Shown piece by piece: positions 1 through 7,717 of a stretch of 64,000 nucleotides of DNA. Where the stretch lies: NCBI GenBank assembly GCA_030652805.1, contig JAUSPT010000054.1, positions 39,209-103,208 of the forward strand, given 5' to 3'. Each line of letters opens with the position of its first letter. Position 1 is the first letter of the stretch. The DNA is from a bacterium (lineage in GTDB: Bacteria > JAHJDO01). Made by a program: the position numbers and the translations under genes. The notes under the pieces are model-generated. The model searched no databases, was not told the origin of the DNA, and was given only the letters and a program-made list of their open reading frames with translations.

Positions 1-290
1 AGTCGATAAATAGTGGCGCACATACCTACCTCGCTGCTTGTCATGCTTTCGATAAGCATGATGTTGGCAATGACAGAGAATAATCCTGATATTAATCCCC
101 ACATTAAAGTAATATTGAAATTCTCGCTACAACCGATTTTTTTTGCAGTTAGCATAAATACAGACGCCCAGACCATTCCGATAACAGCCACATAAATACC
201 TCTGGAACGCTGCTTCCGCGCATAAAATTTAAATACTAAATCATTCAACGCAGCAAACAACAGGCTGCCAAGTGCAAATACAATAATCAT
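1..290 (-). CDS. EamA/DMT-family transporter, partial (3' end beyond window)
   Basis: Reading the minus strand from an ATG at 288-290 gives 96 codons that stay open to the window edge. The peptide begins MIIVFALGSLLFAALNDLVF and shows about three hydrophobic helices separated by short basic loops (FYARKQRSRG). This matches the start of EamA/DMT transporters, inner-membrane carriers of small metabolites. The substrate cannot be told. An in-frame TGA lies just upstream of the ATG, so the start is well limited. It begins 16 nt after the stop of the XRE-cupin gene on the same strand, suggesting one transcript. Family call rests on helix pattern and overall look; only the first third of a usual 280-300 aa protein is visible. 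Confidence 0.6.
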   Translation of the reverse strand, partial: MIIVFALGSLLFAALNDLVFKFYARKQRSRGIYVAVIGMVWASVFMLTAKKIGCSENFNITLMWGLISGLFSVIANIMLIESMTSSEVGMCATIYR

Positions 291-306
291 ATCAGTTCTT
301 AATCAT

Positions 307-876
307 TTAATTTAACAAATAGATCACCAAAATTTTTGCTTCATCTTGCCCCATATTTCTAGGCACATGGGGAATTCTGCCATCAAAAAATATTGAATCC
401 CCTTTTCCTAAAAGTATTTTCTTTTTTCCATATTCAAATTCTATTTTCCCTTTTAATATAAAAAGGAACTCGTTTCCATCAGTTGAAACAAGTTTTCTTT
501 TTGAACCCTTCTTTAAGGTTAAAATAAAGGATTCAAATAATGAAGTTTTTTTATTTTCCGTTATTATTAATGATTCATATATAAATCCTCTGGCATTTTC
601 TCTTTCAATTATTTTCCTCTCATTTTTTCTTACAATAATATAAGATTGCTTGTGTTTTTTATTTATTCCCTTAACAAGTTCAGCCATATCGACATTCAAA
701 GCATTTGATATCCTTAACAAAACCGGCAGTGATGGAATGGTTCTAAAATTTTCTACTTTAGATAAAAGGCTTTTTGAAAGGCCGGTTCTATTTGCTATCT
801 CCTGCAGACTCAAATTTTTATCTTTTCTAATGCGACGGATCTGCAGACCTATTGTTATTAAATTGATTGCTTTCAT
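307..876 (-). CDS. XRE-family transcriptional regulator with C-terminal cupin domain
   Basis: 189 aa. Residues about 9-65 form an XRE/Cro-type helix-turn-helix (LQIRRIRKDKNLSLQEIA, then GLSKSLLSKVEN). Residues about 115-185 form a cupin barrel with a GxGDSIFFDGRIPHVPRN motif. Regulators of this type usually sense a small molecule through the cupin and control a neighbouring transporter or enzyme. Here the transporter gene follows directly on the same strand, so it is the likely target. A TTGACA-like -35 (complement 908-913) and a 13-bp palindrome (926-938) lie upstream, consistent with autoregulation (inference). The ligand is unknown. Confidence 0.85.
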   Translation of the reverse strand: MKAINLITIGLQIRRIRKDKNLSLQEIANRTGLSKSLLSKVENFRTIPSLPVLLRISNALNVDMAELVKGINKKHKQSYIIVRKNERKIIERENARGFIYESLIITENKKTSLFESFILTLKKGSKRKLVSTDGNEFLFILKGKIEFEYGKKKILLGKGDSIFFDGRIPHVPRNMGQDEAKILVIYLLN

Positions 877-925
877 TGTTTCGCATATTGCAACATAATT
901 TCCTATTTGTCAACTAAATTGTTAT

Positions 926-938
926 TAAACGTCGTTTA
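926..938. promoter_or_regulatory. Candidate operator, palindrome TAAACG-T-CGTTTA
   Basis: A perfect inverted repeat with 6-bp arms and a one-base centre lies in the divergent spacer between the XRE-cupin gene and the polysaccharide operon. It is directly upstream of a TTGACA on the minus strand (908-913). Position and symmetry suit an operator for the adjacent XRE regulator. Binding is inferred. Confidence 0.4.
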
Positions 939-985
939 GAAATACTCTATTCCGATGAATATCGGGTGACTGCCTGCTTTTAAAA

Positions 986-1014
986 TTGCTATTTCATGCT
1001 TAATATAATATAAT
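986..1014 (+). promoter_or_regulatory. Predicted sigma70-type promoter of the first polysaccharide operon
   Basis: TTGCTA at 986-991 and TATAAT at 1009-1014 are separated by exactly 17 nt, 37 nt upstream of the ATG at 1051. This is the first promoter-like site before a long run of tightly packed plus-strand genes. Transcription probably starts near 1021. Confidence 0.55.
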
Positions 1015-1050
1015 TTATAGCACTATTAAAAACATATTATGGGAGAAAGT

Positions 1051-2043
1051 ATGAGTAAGGAAACGGATAGGAAATTCTGGAAGAATAAAAGAGTATTTAT
1101 TACAGGAGCAAACGGGTTTTTAGGCTCGTGGCTTACAAAGGCATTGGTTGACTCTGGCGCAAGAGTAGTGGTTTTAATCAGAGACTGGATCCCAGGCTCC
1201 GTCCTGACAAATATGAAGAATGTTTATAACAGCTTGGAAGCTGTTGTAAAGGGAGATCTTATAGATTACCAGCTTATAGCTCGTATCCTTAATGAGCACA
1301 ATATAGACTCATGCTTTCACATTGGAGCGCAGACAATAGTAGGAATTGCAAATAGGTCTCCTATTTCTACATTTGAGTCCAATATAAGGGGCACATGGAA
1401 TATTCTTGAGGCGGCAAGGAACATAGGGCTAGAGCGAATAGTTATAGCATCCAGTGATAAGGCTTATGGAGAGCAGCAAGATTTACCATATAAAGAGTCC
1501 TATTCGCTAAATGCACTTCATCCATATGATGCATCAAAGGCATGCACTGACATACTTGCGAGAACTTATGCCTGTACATATGATATGCCGATTGTTGTAA
1601 CAAGGTGTGCCAATATTTATGGAGGCGGAGACCTGAATTTCTCAAGAATTATCCCGGACACAATTAAATCTATTCTCCAGAATAAAAATCCCATTATCAG
1701 GAGCGATGGAACCCCGCTGAGAGATTATATCTATATTGACGATGCAGTTAATGCGTATCTTCTTGCTGCAGAAAAGGCTGATAAAAAAGGAATAAAGGGA
1801 GAAGCATTTAATTTTGGATCAAATAGCCCTGTAAAAGTATTGGACCTAGTAAAGGAAATTATTGCGGTTTCCGGAAGCAAGTCTTTGAAGCCTGTTATAG
1901 AAGGTAAAGGTGGAGGTAGAGGTAAAGGAGAGATAAACAACCAATACCTGTCAAGCACCAAAGCAGAAAAGCTTCTGGGATGGAAACCAGTTTATAGTCT
2001 GGAAAAGGGACTTAGGGAAACTATTAAGTGGTACAAAGATTGA
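1051..2043 (+). CDS. Extended SDR sugar-nucleotide dehydratase, CDP-glucose 4,6-dehydratase-like
   Basis: About 330 aa. The Rossmann motif GANGFLG is at residues 19-25. The active site reads SSDKAYGE near 133-140, with YDASK (Tyr about 159, Lys about 163). The C-terminal NQYLSS..KAEKLLGWKP block is typical of RfbG-like CDP-glucose dehydratases, which make a 4-keto-6-deoxy sugar nucleotide in the cytoplasm. I start it at 1051 because GGGAG at 1041-1045 is well placed for that ATG; the ATG at 1039 overlaps the Shine-Dalgarno sequence. The next gene overlaps it and resembles CDP-tyvelose epimerase, supporting a CDP-dideoxyhexose role. A hexameric array (1903-1932) adds a Gly/Lys/Arg-rich loop before the NQYLSS block without breaking frame. 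A dTDP- or GDP-sugar substrate remains possible. Confidence 0.82.
   Translation: MSKETDRKFWKNKRVFITGANGFLGSWLTKALVDSGARVVVLIRDWIPGSVLTNMKNVYNSLEAVVKGDLIDYQLIARILNEHNIDSCFHIGAQTIVGIANRSPISTFESNIRGTWNILEAARNIGLERIVIASSDKAYGEQQDLPYKESYSLNALHPYDASKACTDILARTYACTYDMPIVVTRCANIYGGGDLNFSRIIPDTIKSILQNKNPIIRSDGTPLRDYIYIDDAVNAYLLAAEKADKKGIKGEAFNFGSNSPVKVLDLVKEIIAVSGSKSLKPVIEGKGGGRGKGEINNQYLSSTKAEKLLGWKPVYSLEKGLRETIKWYKD
1903..1932 (+). repeat. Hexameric short tandem array, unit GGTRRA
   Basis: Four units GGTAAA, GGTGGA, GGTAGA, GGTAAA in a strict 6-nt period, then a degenerate fifth. The array lies inside the SDR gene and encodes GKGGGRGKG. The same unit recurs at 18735-18812, 20417-20446 and 21918-21953, and in reverse at 22144-22199. 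Confidence 0.85.
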
Positions 2044-3059
2044 AGATATTGATAACAGGTGGTTGTGGCTTTATTGGTTGTAATGCTGCAAAACGCTTTA
2101 TAGACAAAGGGTATGAGGTAGCGGTTCTGGACAATCTCTCAAGAAAGGGTTCTAAGGAAAATCTTGAATGGCTTAAACAGCAGGGAAAATTTGAGTTCAT
2201 AGATTGTGATATCAGGAATTATGCGAAGGTCAAGAAGGTTTTTGCAGATAGAAATAGTATTGACGTTGTGCTTCATCTTGCTGCGCAGGTGGCAGTTACA
2301 ACTTCCGTTTTAAATCCAAGAGAAGATTTCCAGATAAATGTGCTTGGAACATTTAATCTTCTGGAGGCAATAAGAGAGAACAAGCTTAATCCAATATTTA
2401 TTTATGCTTCCACAAACAAGGTTTATGGAGGAATGACTGACATAAAAGTGATTGAAAGAAACGGCAGATATGAATACGAATCTTTGCCAGAGGGAATTTC
2501 TGAGGAAAGAATATTGGACTTTCATTCCCCTTATGGCTGTTCAAAGGGCGCAGCTGATCAATATGTTAGAGATTATTCCAGAATATACGGGTTAAGGACT
2601 GTTGTTATGCGCCAGAGTTGTATTTATGGATACAGACAATTTGGCGTAGAAGACCAGGGCTGGGTTGCATGGTTTACTATAGCTGCATCTCTGGATAAAC
2701 CAATTACGATTTATGGAGACGGGAAACAGGTTAGAGACGTACTGTTTATTGATGATTTGGTTGATGCATATGAAAAAGCCATAGAGAATATAGAAACTGT
2801 TTCCGGGAAAATCTATAACATAGGCGGTGGCCCTAATAATAAGATGTCTTTGCTTGAACTTATTTCCTTTCTTGAGAAATTCTTGAATAAGAAAATAGAA
2901 TACAGTTTCAGCAACTGGCGGCCCGCTGATCAGCATGTGTTTGTATGCAGCGTTGAGAAAGCAGGAAAGGAACTTTCCTGGCAGCCTAAAACAGGTGTAG
3001 AAACTGGAGTAAAGAAACTGTCTGATTGGGTCAGGAAGAATAGGTCATTATTCAGATAA
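2040..3059 (+). CDS. SDR epimerase, CDP-tyvelose (paratose) 2-epimerase-like
   Basis: About 340 aa. The Rossmann motif GGCGFIG is at residues 7-13 when translation starts from TTG at 2040. The active-site block is SPYGCSKGA (Tyr about 165, Lys about 169). The stretches RQSCIYGYRQFG, EDQGWVAWF and GDGKQVRDVLFIDD are hallmarks of RfbE/Tyv enzymes that epimerise C2 of CDP-paratose. The TTG start overlaps the upstream TGA and gives the usual KILITGG start; GTG at 2028 is the alternative. With the preceding CDP-glucose dehydratase-like gene it points to a 3,6-dideoxyhexose, but the C3-deoxygenation enzyme and the cytidylyltransferase are not in this window. Confidence 0.82.
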   Translation: MKILITGGCGFIGCNAAKRFIDKGYEVAVLDNLSRKGSKENLEWLKQQGKFEFIDCDIRNYAKVKKVFADRNSIDVVLHLAAQVAVTTSVLNPREDFQINVLGTFNLLEAIRENKLNPIFIYASTNKVYGGMTDIKVIERNGRYEYESLPEGISEERILDFHSPYGCSKGAADQYVRDYSRIYGLRTVVMRQSCIYGYRQFGVEDQGWVAWFTIAASLDKPITIYGDGKQVRDVLFIDDLVDAYEKAIENIETVSGKIYNIGGGPNNKMSLLELISFLEKFLNKKIEYSFSNWRPADQHVFVCSVEKAGKELSWQPKTGVETGVKKLSDWVRKNRSLFR

Positions 3060-3073
3060 TGGGAGAATAAGTG

Positions 3074-3097
3074 AACAATGGGTTTAAACCCATTGTT
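3074..3097. repeat. Perfect 24-bp palindrome
   Basis: Two 12-nt arms, AACAATGGGTTT and its exact reverse complement, meet with no spacer. It sits in the 49-nt gap between an SDR gene and the flippase, 11 nt before the flippase ATG. There is no T-tract, so it is not a standard terminator. It could be a dispersed repeat or an RNA hairpin that affects initiation at 3109. Confidence 0.75.
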
Positions 3098-3108
3098 ATG
3101 GTGTATTT

Positions 3109-4353
3109 ATGTTAGCATTCATAAAAAAAGACTCTCTGTATAAGAACAGCGCATTGCTTTTTATTGCATCAATGGCAGGCAACTTCTTTCAATATCTTTT
3201 TCAATTCTTTATGGGAAGGAATCTCTCTATCGCTGATTTTGGCGCTATGAACGCACTGTTCTCATTTACAGTAATAACTTCAGTAGGAACAGGGACTATA
3301 GGCTTAGTTATCACAAAGTATATTGCAGGGTTCAAAGGCAAAAACGAAATAGGTAAGATAAAGGGGATTATTCTTAAATCTTCCAAGTATATTATTCCGG
3401 CAGGAGTTATTGTATCTATTTTAGTTTTTGCAGCCAGATTTCAGATTATGGATTACTATAAGTTAGAACATACATCTCCTGTAATAATAGTTAGTTTCTC
3501 GCTTTTTGTTTCGTGTATTTTAAGTTTATTTTTTGCTGTAGCGACAGGAATGCAGAGATTTAATTATATTGCTTTAGGGCAAATTTTAGGTCCTTTATCA
3601 AGGATTGGAAGCGGGGCTCTGCTTGTATGGCTGGGGTTCGGATTGAATGGAGCAATTCTTGCTTCTGTAGTGGCTAGCATAACAGGGATTTTGATATTTA
3701 GTAAAGTAATAAGAGATATTGTAAAGGTAAAGATTGAATCAGTAAAGAAATACAAGAAAGAAATGCTTCTTTTTTGCATGCCTGTGGCTATGTCGATTTC
3801 ATTTTACGCAGTATTGACAATGATTGACATGACACTTGTAAAGCACTATTTCTCTGCGAATATTGCAGGCCAATATGCGGCAATATCCGTGCTTGGAAAA
3901 AGCGTTCTGTATCTGCCCGGAGCAATAGTGTTGGTCATGTTCCCAATGGTGGCTGAAGCACATACAATTAATAAGGATACTCTTTCAATCCTAAAAAAAG
4001 CACTTATATCTACGGCATTTCTCTGTCTGGCGGGCATACTAATCTTCTTTTTATTCCCTGATTTTCTATTGAGATTGATTTCACGCGGCAGATATGTTGG
4101 TAATGTAAATCTTCTATGGATGTTTGGACTGGCTATGCTTCCATACGCGCTGACAGGAGTGATTAACAGCTTTCATATTGCGAGACATAAGATTAGTTTT
4201 ATTGTTGCACTTGTAATTATGACAATAGTGCAGGTTGCGTTAATATGTATGTTTCACAACTCACTGGAACAGGTTATATACATACTTTTAATCTGCGGGG
4301 TACTGCTTATATTGATAAATTTCGGATTGATTTTTTATGAAAGAAAGAGCTGA
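3109..4353 (+). CDS. Polysaccharide flippase (MOP superfamily, Wzx-like)
   Basis: 414 aa with about 12 predicted membrane helices across the whole length. The N-terminal segment (FFMGRNLSIADFGAMNALFS) is characteristic of oligosaccharide flippases, which move lipid-linked glycan units across the inner membrane. It follows two sugar-nucleotide SDRs and precedes a GT2 gene that starts inside its 3' end, so it probably exports the product of this cluster. A second flippase is at 52941. No good Shine-Dalgarno is visible; a 24-bp palindrome sits immediately upstream. Confidence 0.85.
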   Translation: MLAFIKKDSLYKNSALLFIASMAGNFFQYLFQFFMGRNLSIADFGAMNALFSFTVITSVGTGTIGLVITKYIAGFKGKNEIGKIKGIILKSSKYIIPAGVIVSILVFAARFQIMDYYKLEHTSPVIIVSFSLFVSCILSLFFAVATGMQRFNYIALGQILGPLSRIGSGALLVWLGFGLNGAILASVVASITGILIFSKVIRDIVKVKIESVKKYKKEMLLFCMPVAMSISFYAVLTMIDMTLVKHYFSANIAGQYAAISVLGKSVLYLPGAIVLVMFPMVAEAHTINKDTLSILKKALISTAFLCLAGILIFFLFPDFLLRLISRGRYVGNVNLLWMFGLAMLPYALTGVINSFHIARHKISFIVALVIMTIVQVALICMFHNSLEQVIYILLICGVLLILINFGLIFYERKS

Positions 4354-5305
4354 TTCAAAATACCCTTTTGTCTCAATAATAGTAATTGCAAAAGGGGTCT
4401 CCGAATATCTGGCAGAATGTATAGAGAGCTGCTTTGCGCTTGACTATCCGGAATTTGAGATTATATTCCTGCCGGATAAAGAAGCTAACCTGAATTACAA
4501 AGATGTTTCCGTTGTTCCTACGGGCGAGACAGGACCTGCAGTGAAGAGAAATATGGGAGTTAAAGAGGCTAAAGGAGAGATTGTTGCATTCATAGATGAT
4601 GATGTTTACCCTGCAAAGGGTTGGTTGAAAAATGCAGTTCGAAATTTCTCTGACCCGGAAGTAGCGGCTGTTGGCGGACCTGCTGTAACCCCTTATAATG
4701 ATGATGCTATGCAAAAAGCCAGCGGATTGGTATATTCATCTAAGCTTGTTAGTGGAGAATATAGTTATAGATATATTAAAGGAACAAGAAAAGAAGTAGA
4801 AGACTTTCCGTCATGCAATCTGATTGTAAGAAAAAGTGTTTTCGAAAAATTAGGAGGATTCAATACCAATTTCTGGCCTGGAGAGGATACTGTTTTATGT
4901 CTGGAGATAACAAAAAAATTAGGAAAAAAAATAATCTATGAACCTGAAGCCCTAGTATATCATCATAGAAGACGTTTGTTTAAAGAACATCTCAAACAGG
5001 TTACCAGTTATGCTAAGCATAGAGGTTATTTTGTTAAGAGATTTCCTCAGACATCTAAAAAGTTTTCCTATTTTGTTCCTTCGTTGCTTATTGCTGGAAT
5101 AGTAACGGGAGCATTCTTTACAGGGCTTTGTGTTTTCTTTAGATCTGTGTATTTTATTATACTTGGTATATATCTGATTTCAGTAGCATTTGAGACAGTA
5201 AAATCCAAAAATCTTTTAGTATTCCCAGGCATTATCTCCACGCATTTTGCCTACGGAATCTTCTTTATCAAAGGATTACTTTCTAGAAGGCTGGAAGAAG
5301 AATGA
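4337..5305 (+). CDS. GT2 glycosyltransferase with C-terminal membrane helices
   Basis: 322 aa. The GT-A fold begins at VSIIVIAKG (residues about 11-19). The nucleotide-binding motif is IDDDVYPAKGW (about 90-100), followed by GGPAVTP and a GEDTVLCLEI block around 178-187. Two to three hydrophobic helices near 235-315 place the C-terminus in the membrane. It transfers an activated sugar onto a lipid-linked or membrane acceptor. It overlaps the flippase by 17 nt and ends in an ATGA overlap with the radical SAM gene, so it is translationally coupled. Donor and acceptor are unknown. Confidence 0.82.
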   Translation: MKERADSKYPFVSIIVIAKGVSEYLAECIESCFALDYPEFEIIFLPDKEANLNYKDVSVVPTGETGPAVKRNMGVKEAKGEIVAFIDDDVYPAKGWLKNAVRNFSDPEVAAVGGPAVTPYNDDAMQKASGLVYSSKLVSGEYSYRYIKGTRKEVEDFPSCNLIVRKSVFEKLGGFNTNFWPGEDTVLCLEITKKLGKKIIYEPEALVYHHRRRLFKEHLKQVTSYAKHRGYFVKRFPQTSKKFSYFVPSLLIAGIVTGAFFTGLCVFFRSVYFIILGIYLISVAFETVKSKNLLVFPGIISTHFAYGIFFIKGLLSRRLEEE

Positions 5306-6780
5306 AGATAATTATCGCATATCCGCCGCTTAGCTGCAAAGGAAACAAGAAAAAGGTCCCTCTTCTTTCCCAGAACAGACAGTTTCAATGGTTTCACAGT
5401 CCTACCTATATCTATCCCGTTGTTCCTGCCTGCGCTGCAACTATGCTCAAGAATGCCGGATATAACATGATCTGGTGTGACGGAATAGCCGAGAAAAAGA
5501 CGTATAAAGAATTTTTGAATTTTGTTGCTGAAGAAAATCCTGATTTGATAATGATGGAAACAAAAACGCCGGTAGTCAAACAGCACTGGAAAATCATCAA
5601 CGAACTCAAGATTCAAAATTCAAAACTCAAAACTGTCCTTGTCGGCGATCATGTGACTGCATTACCGGAAGAGAGCATGAAAAACTGCAATGTTGATTTT
5701 ATCCTGACAGGTGGAGATTACGATTTCCTTCTCCTTAATCTATGCGAGGTTCTAAAAAAACTCATCACTCATCACTCATCACTCATCACTAAATTAGAAC
5801 CCGGTATCTGGTATAGAAAAAACGGGGACATAAGAAATACGGGCAAGTTTAAGCTTGATCATGATCTAAATACTCTTCCTTTTATTGACAGGGATTTAAC
5901 AAAGTGGCAGTTATATGCGTATAAAAATGGAAATTATAAGCGGACACCCGGCACTTATATAATGGCAGGAAGGGACTGCTGGTGGGGGAAATGCAAGTTT
6001 TGTTCATGGACCACGCTCTATCCGAATTTTAGAACCAGAAAGCCAGAACATGTTTTAGATGAGATAGGAACGTTGATTGAGAGGTATCACATAAAAGAAA
6101 TTATGGATGATACGGGAACATTTCCTGTCGGAGAATGGCTGAGAGAGTTTTGTGATGGAATGATAAAAAGAGGATACAATAAAGAAATAAGATTTAGCTG
6201 CAATATGAGATTCGGCACGTTAGAGCAAAAAGATTATGATTTAATGGCAAAAGCCGGTTTCAGGTTTATACTCTACGGACTGGAATCCGCAAGACAGGAA
6301 ACACTTGACAGGATACATAAAAACCTCAAGGTTTCTGCAATAACAGAAGGCGCAAGAATGGCTAAGCAAGCAGGCTTGCATCCGCATCTTACAACAATGA
6401 TAGGATATCCATGGGAAACCAAAGAAGATGCATTAAGGACAATTCAACTCGCAAAGGAGCTTTTTCGCAAAGGCTATGTAAATACACTGCAAGCAACAAT
6501 AGTAATACCATATCCAGGAACGCCTCTTTTTGACGAATGCAAAAAAGGCAATCAGCTGAGAACTCTGGATTGGAACAGATATGACATGCAGGAACCTGTA
6601 ATGAAAACTCCTCTCACAGATGCTGATGTAAAACAATTTACACAGGGACTTTACAAGTCTTTCATAACTCCCGGTTTTATATTCAGAACTATAACTTCTA
6701 TAAGGGACTTTGATGATATAATTTTTATACTGCGCGCAGTAAAATCAGTTCTTGGGCATTTAACGGATTTTAGAAAATGA
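5302..6780 (+). CDS. B12-binding-type radical SAM protein
   Basis: 492 aa. A Rossmann-like cobalamin-binding domain (residues about 30-150) precedes a radical SAM core with Cys226, Cys231 and Cys234. The spacing is CX4CX2C (DCWWGKCKFC) rather than the usual CX3CX2C, as seen in some relatives with a CWWGK signature. No DxHxxG motif is visible, so cobalamin binding, if any, would be base-off without the usual histidine. Later blocks FRFILYGLESA and TMIGYPWET fit the family. The reaction is unknown; glycan or lipid tailoring such as C-methylation is an inference from context. Two 7-nt arrays (5604-5634 and 5761-5790) add in-frame peptide to the linker of the N-terminal domain. Confidence 0.8.
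   Translation: MKIIIAYPPLSCKGNKKKVPLLSQNRQFQWFHSPTYIYPVVPACAATMLKNAGYNMIWCDGIAEKKTYKEFLNFVAEENPDLIMMETKTPVVKQHWKIINELKIQNSKLKTVLVGDHVTALPEESMKNCNVDFILTGGDYDFLLLNLCEVLKKLITHHSSLITKLEPGIWYRKNGDIRNTGKFKLDHDLNTLPFIDRDLTKWQLYAYKNGNYKRTPGTYIMAGRDCWWGKCKFCSWTTLYPNFRTRKPEHVLDEIGTLIERYHIKEIMDDTGTFPVGEWLREFCDGMIKRGYNKEIRFSCNMRFGTLEQKDYDLMAKAGFRFILYGLESARQETLDRIHKNLKVSAITEGARMAKQAGLHPHLTTMIGYPWETKEDALRTIQLAKELFRKGYVNTLQATIVIPYPGTPLFDECKKGNQLRTLDWNRYDMQEPVMKTPLTDADVKQFTQGLYKSFITPGFIFRTITSIRDFDDIIFILRAVKSVLGHLTDFRK
5604..5634 (+). repeat. Heptameric short tandem array, unit RYTCAAA
   Basis: Units ACTCAAG, ATTCAAA, ATTCAAA, ACTCAAA plus ACT, with an exact 7-nt period. It is translated within the radical SAM gene as part of KIQNSKLKT. 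No stop codon arises in any phase of the sense strand. Confidence 0.8.
5761..5790 (+). repeat. Heptameric short tandem array, (CTCATCA)4
   Basis: Four perfect CTCATCA units plus CT. It is translated in frame as LITHHSSLIT in the radical SAM gene, between the cobalamin-like domain and the linker to the radical SAM core. Confidence 0.9.
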
Positions 6781-6800
6781 ATGTTTTTACATTTTTATAC

Positions 6801-6829
6801 TTGCATTGACATTTGCATAAGAATATAAA
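6801..6829 (+). promoter_or_regulatory. Predicted promoter of the nucleotidyltransferase/partner pair
   Basis: TTGCAT (6801-6806) and TATAAA (6824-6829) are 17 nt apart, with an AGAGGG ribosome-binding site before the ATG at 6850. This suggests the accessory pair is transcribed apart from the polysaccharide genes. Confidence 0.4.
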
Positions 6830-6849
6830 CCGAAAAAAGAGGGAAAAAG

Positions 6850-7401
6850 ATGGACTTTGAAAAAGTTTTTCAGATAGTAGTTAATGATTTTAATAAAGAA
6901 GACGTAGCGTATGCTCTTATAGGAGGTTTTGCTGTTGGTGTATGGGGAATTATGCGCACAACTACAGATCTTGACTTTATCGTTTTGCTTAAAGATTCTC
7001 CAAAGATAGAGAAAATTATGAAAGAGCATAGTTATAGGTGTGTGTACAAAACAGAAAATGTGTCTCAATATGTATCAGATATAAAGATTTTTGGCGAAAT
7101 TGATTTTCTACACGCTTTTAGAAAAACATCCCTTTCTATGCTAAAAAGGGCGAAAGAACTTCCTGTATTTGGGGGAAAGTTTAAAGTAAAAGTTTTAATT
7201 CCTGAGGATATTATAGGTCTTAAATTACAGGCGTTAGTTAATGATAAGGAGAGAAAGCTTCGTGAATTTACTGATATTGAAGCTATAATGGATTATTTCA
7301 AGAAAGACTTAAACTGGTCTTTAGTGGGAGAATATTTTTCCCTTTTTAAGCAAGAGGCTAAATTTAAAAAGTTGGAGGCAAAATATGGGAATGCTAAGTA
7401 A
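6850..7401 (+). CDS. Nucleotidyltransferase of the AbiEii/AbiGii type (putative toxin)
   Basis: 183 aa. The nucleotidyltransferase core is near the N-terminus: ALIGGFAVGVWG (residues about 23-34), followed by TTTDLDFIVLL, giving the paired Asp (DxD) of the polymerase-beta fold. Downstream is VLIPEDIIGLKLQAL, also seen in AbiEii-like proteins. The family includes type IV toxin-antitoxin and abortive-infection enzymes. Here the partner is a 72-residue protein whose start lies within the last codons of this gene. It has its own promoter-like site and sits in an accessory patch within the glycan cluster. Toxin activity is an inference; it could also be a housekeeping-like nucleotidyltransferase. 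Confidence 0.7.
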   Translation: MDFEKVFQIVVNDFNKEDVAYALIGGFAVGVWGIMRTTTDLDFIVLLKDSPKIEKIMKEHSYRCVYKTENVSQYVSDIKIFGEIDFLHAFRKTSLSMLKRAKELPVFGGKFKVKVLIPEDIIGLKLQALVNDKERKLREFTDIEAIMDYFKKDLNWSLVGEYFSLFKQEAKFKKLEAKYGNAK

Positions 7402-7603
7402 AAAAGAAAAAGAAGAATTACTAAAATTATCAAAATCCTTAAAATTGAGGGAAGACTTTCAAAATACAAAAACTAATTCTTTGAGTAAAAAAGAAAAGAT
7501 TAATTTGGATGATTATATAAAATTTCTAACTATTACCAATGCTTTGATAGACAACAGACCTAAGCCTTTTAAAAAAATAGAAGGAGATAATTTTGCAATA
7601 TGA
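7385..7603 (+). CDS. Small charged protein, putative partner of the nucleotidyltransferase
   Basis: 72 aa, rich in Lys and Glu, with no signal or membrane segment. It starts MGMLSKKEKEELLKLSKSLK and ends PKPFKKIEG. GGAGG at 7374-7378 is 6 nt before the ATG at 7385, and the gene overlaps the nucleotidyltransferase by 17 nt, so the two are translationally coupled. I recall small proteins of this look beside nucleotidyltransferases in other uncultured bacteria, but assign no Pfam name. A role as cognate antitoxin or regulatory subunit is inferred from coupling only. Confidence 0.65.
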   Translation: MGMLSKKEKEELLKLSKSLKLREDFQNTKTNSLSKKEKINLDDYIKFLTITNALIDNRPKPFKKIEGDNFAI

Positions 7604-7665
7604 AAATCTGCATGCTCGCACTGCAAATTACGGCTGGAAAAATGTGTTATGTGTTTGATGGCTGA
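7600..7665 (+). pseudogene. Possible truncated glycosyltransferase start
   Basis: An ATG at 7600 overlaps the stop of the preceding gene (ATGA), with AGGAG upstream at 7582-7586. The peptide starts MKICMLA, a common start of GT4 glycosyltransferases, but reaches a stop after 21 codons with no further resemblance. It may be the stump of a gene disrupted when the accessory patch formed. Evidence is thin. Confidence 0.2.
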
Positions 7666-7689
7666 AACTGAAAATTGCCACGTGAAGAA

Positions 7690-7717
7690 GGGAAATAGAA
7701 AATGGAAAAAGGGAAAT
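7690..7717 (+). repeat. Heptameric array (GGGAAAT-type) left of the IVP gene
   Basis: Units GGGAAAT, AGAAAAT, GGAAAAA, GGGAAAT in 7-nt register. The ATG of the four-helix-bundle gene (7702-7704) lies inside this array, so the repeat supplies the start codon and the first residues (MEKGKWG). Confidence 0.75.

Noticed and set aside
13..195. Plus-strand open frame of 60 codons at the window start
   Set aside because: It lies opposite the EamA-type transporter on the minus strand, which has membrane-helix coding and a sensible start at 290.
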